Positions 1 through 7,551 of a DNA stretch of 48,346 nt are shown here, one piece after another. Location: positions 1-48,346 of the forward strand of contig JAFTMJ010000007.1 in the NCBI GenBank assembly GCA_017452475.1, given 5' to 3'. A program made the position numbers and the translations under genes. How positions within the stretch are numbered: position 1 is the stretch's first letter; each line of letters opens with the position of its first letter. The notes under the pieces are model-generated. The model had not been told where the DNA came from, searched no databases, and saw nothing but the letters and a program-made list of their open reading frames with translations. The stretch is from Clostridia bacterium (GTDB taxonomy: Bacteria > Bacillota > Clostridia > Oscillospirales > CAG-272).

Positions 1-1
1 A

Positions 2-550
2 ACCAACGAAAATAGCCTTTATTTTCACGCACAATATAGACGAGTAAATCCACTGCCTTATATGGAAAATTACACAATACTTGATAATATTAGAGGCAAC
101 GGTGTATATGTTGGAACATATATGCATTGGGGCGTAAAATCCAACGGCTGGTGGGGAGAGGGCGAAATCAAATTCTATATTGATGGCGACGATGCTTTCC
201 CAACCATATGTGGCACTGGTACAGAGGACTATTTTGGTGGTGCGTACAATTTTGATGTTGATGGAAAATATGTTGAATTTTCAACCCCGTATCAAGGCTT
301 ATCAAAGGTAAACAAAACGGATTCAACCTACATATCACAAAGATATTTTGATATGTATCGTTTCCATATAACAGACCCTGTCTATTTTAAAGAGAATTTA
401 AGAGTAACAATTCAAGCCTTGGGCTGGAGAAGCGATGGCAGATATCTGCCGCTTCAGGATGACATTTCCTCTGTGGCATATTGGTACTCTGATAATTTGA
501 ATGATACCTATCCAAAATTCCCAAGCAAAAATGACTTGGAAATAATATAA
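2..550 (+). CDS. GH172 (DUF2961) family protein, 3' part only
   Basis: The reading frame is open from the window edge to the stop at 548-550, so this is the C-terminal 182 residues of a longer protein; the ATG at 62 is internal because family-like sequence (NSLYFHAQYRR, then NPLPYMENYTILD) runs upstream of it. The fragment carries the DUF2961 core: GVYVGTYMHWG, GWWGEGEIKFYIDGD and GTGTEDYFGGAYNFD. Characterised GH172 members act on fructofuranose or arabinofuranose linkages, including difructose anhydrides; that is family knowledge, and the substrate here cannot be read from the fragment. It converges on the LRR protein across a shared terminator. A GH32-like hydrolase and a sugar kinase lie nearby, which fits a furanoside or fructan theme but is not proof of one. 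Confidence 0.85.
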   Translation, partial: TNENSLYFHAQYRRVNPLPYMENYTILDNIRGNGVYVGTYMHWGVKSNGWWGEGEIKFYIDGDDAFPTICGTGTEDYFGGAYNFDVDGKYVEFSTPYQGLSKVNKTDSTYISQRYFDMYRFHITDPVYFKENLRVTIQALGWRSDGRYLPLQDDISSVAYWYSDNLNDTYPKFPSKNDLEII

Positions 551-564
551 CCAATATTTTAAAC

Positions 565-597
565 AAAAAAGACACGAACGGTGGTTCGTGTCTTTTC
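565..597. terminator. bidirectional terminator between GH172 and LRR genes
   Basis: A perfect 9-bp stem (571-579 with 584-592, GACACGAAC) has a GGTG loop. It is flanked by an A-run on the left and a T-run on the right, so it can stop transcription arriving from either of the two convergent genes. Confidence 0.85.
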
Positions 598-610
598 GTT
601 TGTAATGTTT

Positions 611-2803
611 TTATGCTTTGCTTGAAAGCTGCGCTAATACATCGTTAAAGGAGTCAAAGCAATATTTCTCGTTTTCATCGAGTGCGCCGTTTTGCATATA
701 GTAGTACTCGGTTGTTTCCCCGTCGGATACTGCCACATATGCGCCCATTGCGATTTGCGCAGTCTTTTGAGCCTCGGTTTCGAAGCCGATTATTTTAACT
801 TCAAATGCGGCGGTTGCGTATTCTGTTACATCTGCAACGATGGCGCAGGGATTTGCTTCGCCGTCTACGAATATGTCACTGCCATTTAATCTATCCTTCA
901 AGGCTGCAAAAATGCCGTATGAAACGGTTTTTCCTGTTACTTCCTTGTATTCTGCAAAGGCTACATTATTTACAGTAAAGCCAATTGCAATTCCACCATT
1001 ACCGTTTTCCGGAGCTGAATAGCCAAGGCAAATGAAGATAGCAGGAACGGTGGTTGTTTCCTTGTATGTACAACCGTCGTTTGTGCAAGCAACTGTTTTT
1101 GTGCCAGAAGCAGTATAGCTTGTGTATACAATTGTGGTAGTTAAGCTTTCTGTTCCCTCGTGCTTAGCAATGCTTGCACCACATCTTTGGCATTCACCTA
1201 CGCAATTTACTACATTTACAGCTTCACCATGCTCGCCCTCATAGAATGCGTCACATTCATTGTAGTCGTAAATTATGTAGTTGCCACTTGCGTAATTATC
1301 AGGATTAGCACTATAATCAGCCCAACTGATTTGATTAGCTCCTGTAAATTTTCCATTATTATCTGTTGGAGACTTTGTTGAATTTAGGAAATTGTACATT
1401 GATGTTGCAAGCTGTTCCTTTGTGCCAGTATAGAAAAACTTAATATTGCTTGATTTTCCACACTCGAACGCATATGATACCTGATAGGTTGTTTCAGGTT
1501 TTTGTGCATAGAAGCTTGCAGGAATATAAAATTCTTCTATGGAATTTGCACCGTATGTAAAGCTATGGTGGTCAATTATGCTATTAGTAAAATACTTAAA
1601 GTTTGCACCAAGTCTTATCTTTTTAACATTTGCGCCTTGGAATACTCTTTCTCCAACTGTTGTAACATTTTTACCAAAGGTTACGTCATCAATTGTAGCG
1701 GTTACAAAATACCAGCTTGGAATTGCTGTTATCCAATCTGCAAAAACAATTTTTGTTATTTTTGCTCTGCCGAAAAATCCACTTGCAAGAAGAACTGATG
1801 TATCAGCATTACCAAAGGTTACAAGCTGTATTGTGCTTTCTGCCAAGGGTCCATAATCATTATAGCCGTTACTACCGAACATTTCAACAGATGTAATGGT
1901 TGAAGGAACGATAAAGGCTTGTAAGGTAGAGATATCTCCAAAGGCTCTACCACCAATTGTCTCTAGTCTTGATTTTTCTGTAAACGGGCTGGTTACAAGC
2001 TGAGTAAAGCTGAAAGCATGTTGACCTATTGTTTTTACAGAATCAGGAATAGTAATATACTTAAGACCTGATTTGTGGAAAGCCAGATTGCCTATTGTTT
2101 CAAGGTTATCATTGCTTCCAAAGGTTACTCTTTCAAGTGATGTGGTATTATAAAAGGCTGCGCCATCATTTACACTTACACCCTCAATCAAGGTAACGCT
2201 TGATGGAATGTTCACCTCGCGAAGGCACTTTGCCTCATAAAAACAAACTTTTGAAATTGTTTCAATAGGCATTTCGCTTGGCATTTCGCACACAAGAACT
2301 TTTGAGCCTTGAACAATTCTTTCCGGCAGGGTTGTCAAGGTTGCTGGCAAATAAACAAACAAAATTTCTGTGCCAGTTGGGTCCCAGTAATTTTTATTCT
2401 TGTATCCGCCGTCTGCAAGATTAAGGGTGGTAATACCCTTGTCGCTTGGGAAATAAACTGATACAACATTTTTAGTGTTGACAGTGCTTGTTTTGTAGCT
2501 GTATGTACCGTCAGTTAAGGTAGCATAATTTTCGTCAAGAGTTAAAACGGAAGCAACTGTTTTTATGGTGTTGCCATTTTCTGATGATGTGCCTGTTACA
2601 TACCAGGTAAGTGCATTACCCTGTGTGTCAGTCTTTGGGAAGGAGCCCTCATATGATGTGATTATTTGGCTATTATCTGCATCGTATCTAAATAGCTCAT
2701 TTCCGTCACGGTCTCTGTAAATATACGTAGCACTAACGCTTATTACAAAAACACAAGCTAATAATGCCATCATTGTTAGCATTAAAAGAATTTTCTTTTT
2801 CAT
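611..2803 (-). CDS. secreted BspA-like leucine-rich-repeat protein
   Basis: A 730-residue exported protein. The N-terminus MKKKILLMLTMMALLACVFV is a signal peptide with likely cleavage after VSA near residue 25. From about residue 100 to 440 there are irregular BspA/LRR_5-type repeats, seen as recurring pieces such as TIGNLAFHKSGLKYITIPDSV, RLETIGGRAFGDISTLQAFIV and VTTVGERVFQGANVKKI. About residues 530-590 hold a Cys-rich stretch (CVGECQRCGA). The last ~135 residues form a separate conserved-looking domain ending in QLSSKA, with no LPXTG, SLH or transmembrane anchor. BspA-type repeats serve in adhesion or binding; the ligand here is unknown. The start has AAGGAG seven bases upstream. It has its own MerR-type promoter, matching the one in front of the kinase-hydrolase operon. 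Confidence 0.8.
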   Translation of the reverse strand: MKKKILLMLTMMALLACVFVISVSATYIYRDRDGNELFRYDADNSQIITSYEGSFPKTDTQGNALTWYVTGTSSENGNTIKTVASVLTLDENYATLTDGTYSYKTSTVNTKNVVSVYFPSDKGITTLNLADGGYKNKNYWDPTGTEILFVYLPATLTTLPERIVQGSKVLVCEMPSEMPIETISKVCFYEAKCLREVNIPSSVTLIEGVSVNDGAAFYNTTSLERVTFGSNDNLETIGNLAFHKSGLKYITIPDSVKTIGQHAFSFTQLVTSPFTEKSRLETIGGRAFGDISTLQAFIVPSTITSVEMFGSNGYNDYGPLAESTIQLVTFGNADTSVLLASGFFGRAKITKIVFADWITAIPSWYFVTATIDDVTFGKNVTTVGERVFQGANVKKIRLGANFKYFTNSIIDHHSFTYGANSIEEFYIPASFYAQKPETTYQVSYAFECGKSSNIKFFYTGTKEQLATSMYNFLNSTKSPTDNNGKFTGANQISWADYSANPDNYASGNYIIYDYNECDAFYEGEHGEAVNVVNCVGECQRCGASIAKHEGTESLTTTIVYTSYTASGTKTVACTNDGCTYKETTTVPAIFICLGYSAPENGNGGIAIGFTVNNVAFAEYKEVTGKTVSYGIFAALKDRLNGSDIFVDGEANPCAIVADVTEYATAAFEVKIIGFETEAQKTAQIAMGAYVAVSDGETTEYYYMQNGALDENEKYCFDSFNDVLAQLSSKA

Positions 2804-2841
2804 TGTATTTCTCCTTTGTTATAAAATTTATAGTCATTTCT

Positions 2842-2872
2842 ATTGTAAACTATAACCTTGGGTCAAGGTCAA
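2842..2872 (-). promoter_or_regulatory. MerR-type promoter/operator of the LRR gene
   Basis: On the minus strand, -35 TTGACC (2867-2872) and -10 TACAAT (2842-2847) are separated by 19 bp, longer than the usual 17 and typical of MerR-activated promoters. The spacer core, in plus orientation CTATAACCTTGGGTCAA, matches that of the promoter at 5876-5906 with one base different. Confidence 0.75.
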
Positions 2873-2901
2873 GTGTTTTTTGAAATATTTTTGAATTTTT
2901 A

Positions 2902-4104
2902 TTAAAGGTCCTCAAATACAAGCTCTCCGTTTTCCTTGGCAGTAGCGCATTTAAAGGTCATTTTTCCTGCATAGCCATCTATTGGCTCAAAGCCTGTAAA
3001 TACAAGCTTTCCGTTCCATTCGGCGCATTTTGGCACGCCTGCACAGGGGATTAGCTCATCGGTTACGGAAACAAAGCCATCAAAGGGCTTTTCTGACACT
3101 AAATATTTGGCTCTGCCACGAATACTAAATACAAGATAGTATTTTCCATTGTATTTAAAATAGTCGGGGCACTCCGGATGGTCGCTATTTTCAACCACGT
3201 GTATGGGTTTTTCTGCCTCCTCCCACTTTTCTAAGTCCTTTGATACATAGTGAGCAAGACAGCCCTTATTTTCTTTGACAAGCACGGTTGTTAAAAACAT
3301 ATGATATAATCCGTCCTCGCCCATTATTACCTTTGGGTCTCTTGCAACAGGACCATTATATTTTTCTGAAAGGGTAAAGCCAAAGGACTCGTCCTTTTTA
3401 AAATGATAGCCGTCATAGGATACGCTTCTTGTAATTATTGCAGGCAAGCCACTGCGTCTTATGGTGTAGTATAAATGCTCCTCATTTCCCTTTCGTATCC
3501 AAGAGCCTGTACATATAGAGCCCTCCTGCTTTTTGGTAATAGGCACTGCCATAGGGTGTATGCTCCACGTTTTAAAGTCCTTAGTTGATATATGCTCCCA
3601 TTGGTGAGCGCCCATTCCCCATTTACTTTTATGGTGGTGCCTGTCCTTTAGGTACAAAACGTGATACTCATCTCCGCGCACATAGGGCATACAATCTCCC
3701 ACAAACACTCCGTTTCCCGGATACCAGCCCTGCGCATTTTCAAAGGTGCCAATTACGCTTGGCTCTTCCTTTTCCTTCGCTACATATTCCTTAGCCTGTA
3801 TATCTATGCTACCTACAAATGTATCGCCGATTTCAAAAAGCCTTGTGCCACAGGGCCACTCCTCATCCATTACCGTGCCGTTTACATATAACTCTATTCT
3901 GTAATCAAGAAATATAGCCTTAATTTTGTCCCCTTCCTTTACTTCACAGCTTAATTCAAGAGGACGCTTATTAAAATCATACTGTGCTGATATGGTAAGA
4001 GCACCATCAATGGCTTGTATTTCAAGAGTTTTTCTTCCGTTTTTAAAGGACACGGCATAAATTTGATTTTTTGCAATTTCAAATGCTATAATAAAGTCTT
4101 TCAT
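2902..4104 (-). CDS. GH32-like cytoplasmic glycoside hydrolase with N-terminal beta domain
   Basis: A 400-residue protein without signal peptide. Residues 125-400 look like a five-bladed GH32/GH43-superfamily catalytic domain: FVGDCMPYV (candidate nucleophile D137, in place of the classic WMNDPNG), GSICTGSWI, the RDP motif at 255-257 (D256, transition-state stabiliser) and HPECPDYF (candidate acid/base E311). Residues 1-115 look like the beta-sandwich that GH32 enzymes normally carry at the C-terminus (LELSCEVKEGD, RIELYVNGTVMDEEWP), so the order appears reversed. GH32 enzymes hydrolyse fructosyl linkages in sucrose, sucrose-6-phosphate or fructans; exact specificity is not readable. It starts one base after the stop of the kinase fusion, with GGAGGG overlapping the kinase end, so the two form an operon. 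It is probably intracellular and acts on an imported sugar. Confidence 0.75.
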   Translation of the reverse strand: MKDFIIAFEIAKNQIYAVSFKNGRKTLEIQAIDGALTISAQYDFNKRPLELSCEVKEGDKIKAIFLDYRIELYVNGTVMDEEWPCGTRLFEIGDTFVGSIDIQAKEYVAKEKEEPSVIGTFENAQGWYPGNGVFVGDCMPYVRGDEYHVLYLKDRHHHKSKWGMGAHQWEHISTKDFKTWSIHPMAVPITKKQEGSICTGSWIRKGNEEHLYYTIRRSGLPAIITRSVSYDGYHFKKDESFGFTLSEKYNGPVARDPKVIMGEDGLYHMFLTTVLVKENKGCLAHYVSKDLEKWEEAEKPIHVVENSDHPECPDYFKYNGKYYLVFSIRGRAKYLVSEKPFDGFVSVTDELIPCAGVPKCAEWNGKLVFTGFEPIDGYAGKMTFKCATAKENGELVFEDL

Positions 4105-4105
4105 A

Positions 4106-5827
4106 TTACCCTCCTACATACTCTGAAAAGCCATTATTATACTTGATTTTTCCAACTGCTAATGCTGAGAAAAGGGCAGCACCTGTTGATGCCTCCTCGT
4201 CAACGCTATTAGCTGAAACAGTTGCTCCAAAGCGCTTGGATATTATGTCCTTTAGAATTTCTGTTCTCTTAATAGCTCCACCGGATGCAACTATGTGCGA
4301 TTTTTTGCAAGGGACCTTTTCATAAAGCTCATAAAGCTCATTACACATTCCCTTAAGCACCCCTAAAACAAGGGCTTGCGGAGTAAAGCTGTGTCTATCT
4401 ATATTTTTAATAGAGCCTCTTAGGTTAGGGTCGCTACGCTTTCCACAGAAAAAGGCATCAACCAAAAGTCCCTCTTCTCCATTTTCATAGGCTTGCTTGG
4501 CTAACTGATTTATTACGCTATATTGAGATTTTTCCTGTACCCCTGCGCTTACCATATAGCTTCTGAAAAATTCCTCAACCATTGAATATGCAAAGCCACC
4601 ACAAAGGGCTGAGCCACAAACTAAGTATTTCCCCTCAATGAGTGGACGTAATTCCAGCTCCTTATCTACCTCTTGATATTCGTCAGTTGCATAGGAAATT
4701 TGGGACCCTGTGCCAATATTTACAAGCATGCTGTCCTCATTTTTACTAACCGAGCCTAAAAAGCTTGCTTGATTATCTCCTATTGGAATAGCTACCGGTA
4801 TACCCATACATTTTCCTATGATTAAGCTTTCATCACTCACCTGCGGTAAAAGCTCCTTATCTATTCCAAGAAAGGATAGCTTGTCATATTTAAAGCTACT
4901 GTTTTTTACATCAAGCATACCAAGGCTACCACCCAAGGATGTGTGAGTTATAACCTTTTTGTTACCGCATATTTCCATTGCAAATAAATCCATTATTGTA
5001 CAAATACCGCAAGCTCCCTTTGGCACAAGTCCCTTTAGCATATTGTAATAATGTGTTGCTATGCCATAGCCTGTTGAAATATGCTCTTTTGTTATGTCGT
5101 AAATTAAATCACAGGCGGTTTTTTCATCCTTTATTATTTGGTCTGCGCGCTTGTCCTGCCAATTTATAAGGTTAGATACAGCCTGTCCATTTTCATCTAT
5201 ATACACAATTCCGTGCATCTGACCCGTAATGCCAATGCTTACTATATTCTCATAGATTGAAAGAATATGGTACAAAAGCTTTTTGGCTTTTTCCATAATT
5301 ATGGACACGTCCTGCTCCGAAAACGCTCCCCTTCGGGTGTAGGAGCTGTGTGGTAGGGTATATGCTTCTATTTGCTCCTTGTTATCAATATCGTACACGA
5401 GGGCGCTTATAGTTGTTGTGCCGATATCTATGCCCACACAGGGTGTGCCATAGCCACCGTTTCTTGCTTTTTCATTTTCGGTAAAGCTTTCAGTGTTTTC
5501 AAGTGCTTCCAATGAGCTTTTTGCAGAAATGCTTTCGCAAATGCCATATATTTCAGAATTTTTGCCGCTTTCCTTTAGAATTTCAGCCTTTCTTTTTTCT
5601 ATTAGCTCCTCTAAGCTAACTACCCCAAACAGATACAGCTTAATATCGGATATAGCTATGCCAATTCTTCTAAAAAGCTTTATTTCCTTCAAGGCTTTTA
5701 CATCCTTTTCTGTATAATTACGATAACCGTTTTCCTCTCTTGAAATGTTAATTAGTCCCTTGCTTTCATATAAACGGATTGCCTTAGCTGTCAAGCCGGT
5801 TATTTTTTCCACATCATTTATCTTCAT
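4106..5827 (-). CDS. MerR DNA-binding domain fused to sedoheptulokinase-like FGGY sugar kinase
   Basis: A 573-residue fusion. Residues 1-70 are a MerR-type winged helix-turn-helix (KINDVEKITGLTAKAIRLYE, then GYRNYTEKDV and FRRIGIAISDIK); 70-90 resemble the MerR dimerisation helix; a linker runs to about 128. From 129 there is an entire FGGY kinase: GIDIGTTTIS (phosphate loop), GITGQMHGIVY, LINWQDKRAD, STGYGIATHYYN, the catalytic-loop GDNQAS, and a C-terminal ATP-site GGAIKRTEIL. GITGQMHG, NWQD and TIMD recall sedoheptulokinases more than xylulokinases or glycerol kinases. The start is ATG 5827 with GAGGTG six bases before it; the in-frame ATG at 5842 would sit at the SD and adds no conserved residues. 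Inferred role: a sugar-responsive kinase-regulator controlling its own operon. I know of no characterised protein with this architecture. Confidence 0.88.
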   Translation of the reverse strand: MKINDVEKITGLTAKAIRLYESKGLINISREENGYRNYTEKDVKALKEIKLFRRIGIAISDIKLYLFGVVSLEELIEKRKAEILKESGKNSEIYGICESISAKSSLEALENTESFTENEKARNGGYGTPCVGIDIGTTTISALVYDIDNKEQIEAYTLPHSSYTRRGAFSEQDVSIIMEKAKKLLYHILSIYENIVSIGITGQMHGIVYIDENGQAVSNLINWQDKRADQIIKDEKTACDLIYDITKEHISTGYGIATHYYNMLKGLVPKGACGICTIMDLFAMEICGNKKVITHTSLGGSLGMLDVKNSSFKYDKLSFLGIDKELLPQVSDESLIIGKCMGIPVAIPIGDNQASFLGSVSKNEDSMLVNIGTGSQISYATDEYQEVDKELELRPLIEGKYLVCGSALCGGFAYSMVEEFFRSYMVSAGVQEKSQYSVINQLAKQAYENGEEGLLVDAFFCGKRSDPNLRGSIKNIDRHSFTPQALVLGVLKGMCNELYELYEKVPCKKSHIVASGGAIKRTEILKDIISKRFGATVSANSVDEEASTGAALFSALAVGKIKYNNGFSEYVGG

Positions 5828-5875
5828 TTCCACACCTCGCATATGTTAAAGTCAGTGCATTTATATTTTAATTTT

Positions 5876-5906
5876 ATCATACACTATAACCTTAGGTCAA
5901 TGTCAA
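5876..5906 (-). promoter_or_regulatory. MerR-type promoter/operator of the kinase-hydrolase operon
   Basis: Minus-strand -35 TTGACA (5901-5906) and -10 TATGAT (5876-5881) enclose a 19-bp spacer. In plus orientation the spacer contains CTATAACCTTAGGTCAA, whose ACCTTAGGT core is a near-perfect palindrome. Both the long spacer and the position of the dyad are what MerR-family activators bind. The conserved block, including the upstream AAACACTTGAC, recurs at 2842-2872. Confidence 0.78.
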
Positions 5907-5985
5907 GTGTTTTTTCTTAATTTTTACATTTTTACCTTTAAGCAGCTTTGTTGACTTAATTAATGGCATATTTATAAACTACTAA

Positions 5986-6029
5986 GCAAAAAGGCATACT
6001 TGACAATTCAGTCAAGTATGCCTTTTTGC
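5986..6029 (-). terminator. terminator after the MATE gene
   Basis: A perfect 19-bp stem (5986-6004 with 6011-6029) with loop AATTCA. Runs of A and T form the outer part of the stem, so it can end transcription on either strand; the MATE gene ends 29 bases away. Confidence 0.85.
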
Positions 6030-6057
6030 ATTATGCCACACTGGAGTGAGGCGTGCT

Positions 6058-7431
6058 TTATTGTTCACTTATTTTTTCCTTTAATTTTTGTTTCTTCACT
6101 GTTTTTTTCAACACAATCACATAGTTAATTGTCAAGGCAACTATTGTAAACACCCAGGTAATGGGGTGGACAAGATAAAGAATTGACAAGTCGTGATATA
6201 CTTGGAAAACAGTATAAACCCATACAATTCTTATAACACATGTACCGAAAATTGTGATGAGCGACGGAGGCAAGCTTGAGCCGTGACCGCGAATTGCGCC
6301 CGGCATTATACCCATAATACCTGCCAAAAAGTAGATTGGGAACGTATATTTAAGCCTTTGGTATCCATATTCAACTGCTAAGGGATTATCCTTAATAAAT
6401 ATTGCCATAATCCATTTTTTGCCGAAGAACATACCCAAGCCAAGGAACAGTCCAAGCACGGTGGCAACCAAGAGAATGTATCTAAATGCTCTTCTTGCCC
6501 TATCCACCTTGCCTGCGGCAACATTCTGACTTGTAAAGGTTGTCGCAGCATTTTGGAAGGAGTTTAAGGTGACCCACATAAGACCTTCCACAGTACCGAC
6601 AGCCGTGCTTCCTGCAATTGCATCATCACCGAAGGAGTTAACTCCCGACTGCAAGAACACATTTGATAAGCTAAATGCTGCGCTTTGCAAGCCGGCAGGA
6701 ATTCCTATCGCCACTATTCGCTTCAGCTTGTGCCAAGAAAACTCAACATTTTTAAATGAAAACGAGAATAGCCCCTTGTTAACCAAAAGATTAACAAAAA
6801 TCATAATCGAAGAAAGCACCTGTGAAACAACAGTTGCAATAGCAACACCGACAACGCCCATACTGAAAACGCCGCAGAACAAAAGGTTCAAAAGCACATT
6901 GACTAAGCCTGAAACAACAAGGTAAATAAAGGGTCTTTTTGTTTCGCCCGCTGTTCTGAAAACCGCGGCGCAGAAATTATACAGCATTGAAAAGGGAACG
7001 CCTATCATTACTATTCGCAAATAGATTGTTGCTCCCTCTAAAACTCCTCCCGACGGGGTGTTCATCAGAGTTAGCACGGGTTCCGCAACTATAATTCCAA
7101 CAACCGTTACAACAACTCCGAGAATAGGCGCAACTATAACGGCTGTGTCAATAACCTTTTTGACCGACCTTTCATCACGCATACCGAAGTAGAAGGAGGA
7201 CACCACGTCCACACCTGCGGAAATGCCCATAAATAAGCCGATAATTACATTATATATGCTTGTTGTGGCGCCAACCGCCGCCAGCTCCACATCGCCCGAA
7301 AATTGACCTACAACAACAAGGTCGGCAGCATTATATACACTCTGCAAAATTCCCTGCAGCATAATTGGGATTGTAAAAACGATAATTTTTTTAAACAATC
7401 CACCGTTTATCATATCAACGCTTCGTGTCAT
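6058..7431 (-). CDS. MATE family multidrug/cation efflux transporter
   Basis: A 457-residue polytopic membrane protein with about 12 hydrophobic segments in two homologous halves, the MATE layout. Typical features are FTIPIMLQGILQSVYNAADLVVVG in TM1, LAAVGATTSIYN, and the second-half FRTAGETKRPFIYLVVSG and IPAGLQSAAFSLSN. MATE proteins export cationic drugs or metabolites in exchange for Na+ or H+; the substrate is unknown. The open frame extends to a TTG at 7443, but the ATG at 7431 is preceded by GAGG with seven-base spacing, and that SD overlaps the TTG, so the ATG is the better start. It is a single-gene unit with its own promoter and a strong terminator. Confidence 0.9.
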   Translation of the reverse strand: MTRSVDMINGGLFKKIIVFTIPIMLQGILQSVYNAADLVVVGQFSGDVELAAVGATTSIYNVIIGLFMGISAGVDVVSSFYFGMRDERSVKKVIDTAVIVAPILGVVVTVVGIIVAEPVLTLMNTPSGGVLEGATIYLRIVMIGVPFSMLYNFCAAVFRTAGETKRPFIYLVVSGLVNVLLNLLFCGVFSMGVVGVAIATVVSQVLSSIMIFVNLLVNKGLFSFSFKNVEFSWHKLKRIVAIGIPAGLQSAAFSLSNVFLQSGVNSFGDDAIAGSTAVGTVEGLMWVTLNSFQNAATTFTSQNVAAGKVDRARRAFRYILLVATVLGLFLGLGMFFGKKWIMAIFIKDNPLAVEYGYQRLKYTFPIYFLAGIMGIMPGAIRGHGSSLPPSLITIFGTCVIRIVWVYTVFQVYHDLSILYLVHPITWVFTIVALTINYVIVLKKTVKKQKLKEKISEQ

Positions 7432-7456
7432 TTTTTTCCTCAAAAATACTAAATAA

Positions 7457-7511
7457 AGGTGCGCAAATCAAATTGCACCTACATTGTATCACAACAAAAT
7501 CCAAATAACAA
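7457..7511 (-). promoter_or_regulatory. promoter of the MATE gene with inverted repeat at +1
   Basis: Minus-strand -35 TTGTTA (7506-7511), 17-bp spacer, -10 TACAAT (7483-7488). An inverted repeat AGGTGC/GCACCT (7457-7462 with 7475-7480) covers the predicted start of transcription and could be an operator for a local regulator or a leader hairpin. Confidence 0.55.
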
Positions 7512-7522
7512 CCACATAATTA

Positions 7523-7551
7523 AAAAATACGGCAAATATTGCCGTATTTTT
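7523..7551 (-). terminator. terminator after the secA-membrane protein operon
   Basis: A perfect 13-bp stem (7523-7535 with 7539-7551) with a three-base loop; A and T runs form the ends. It overlaps the last codons of the 440-residue membrane protein, and on the minus strand is followed by T-rich sequence. Confidence 0.75.
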
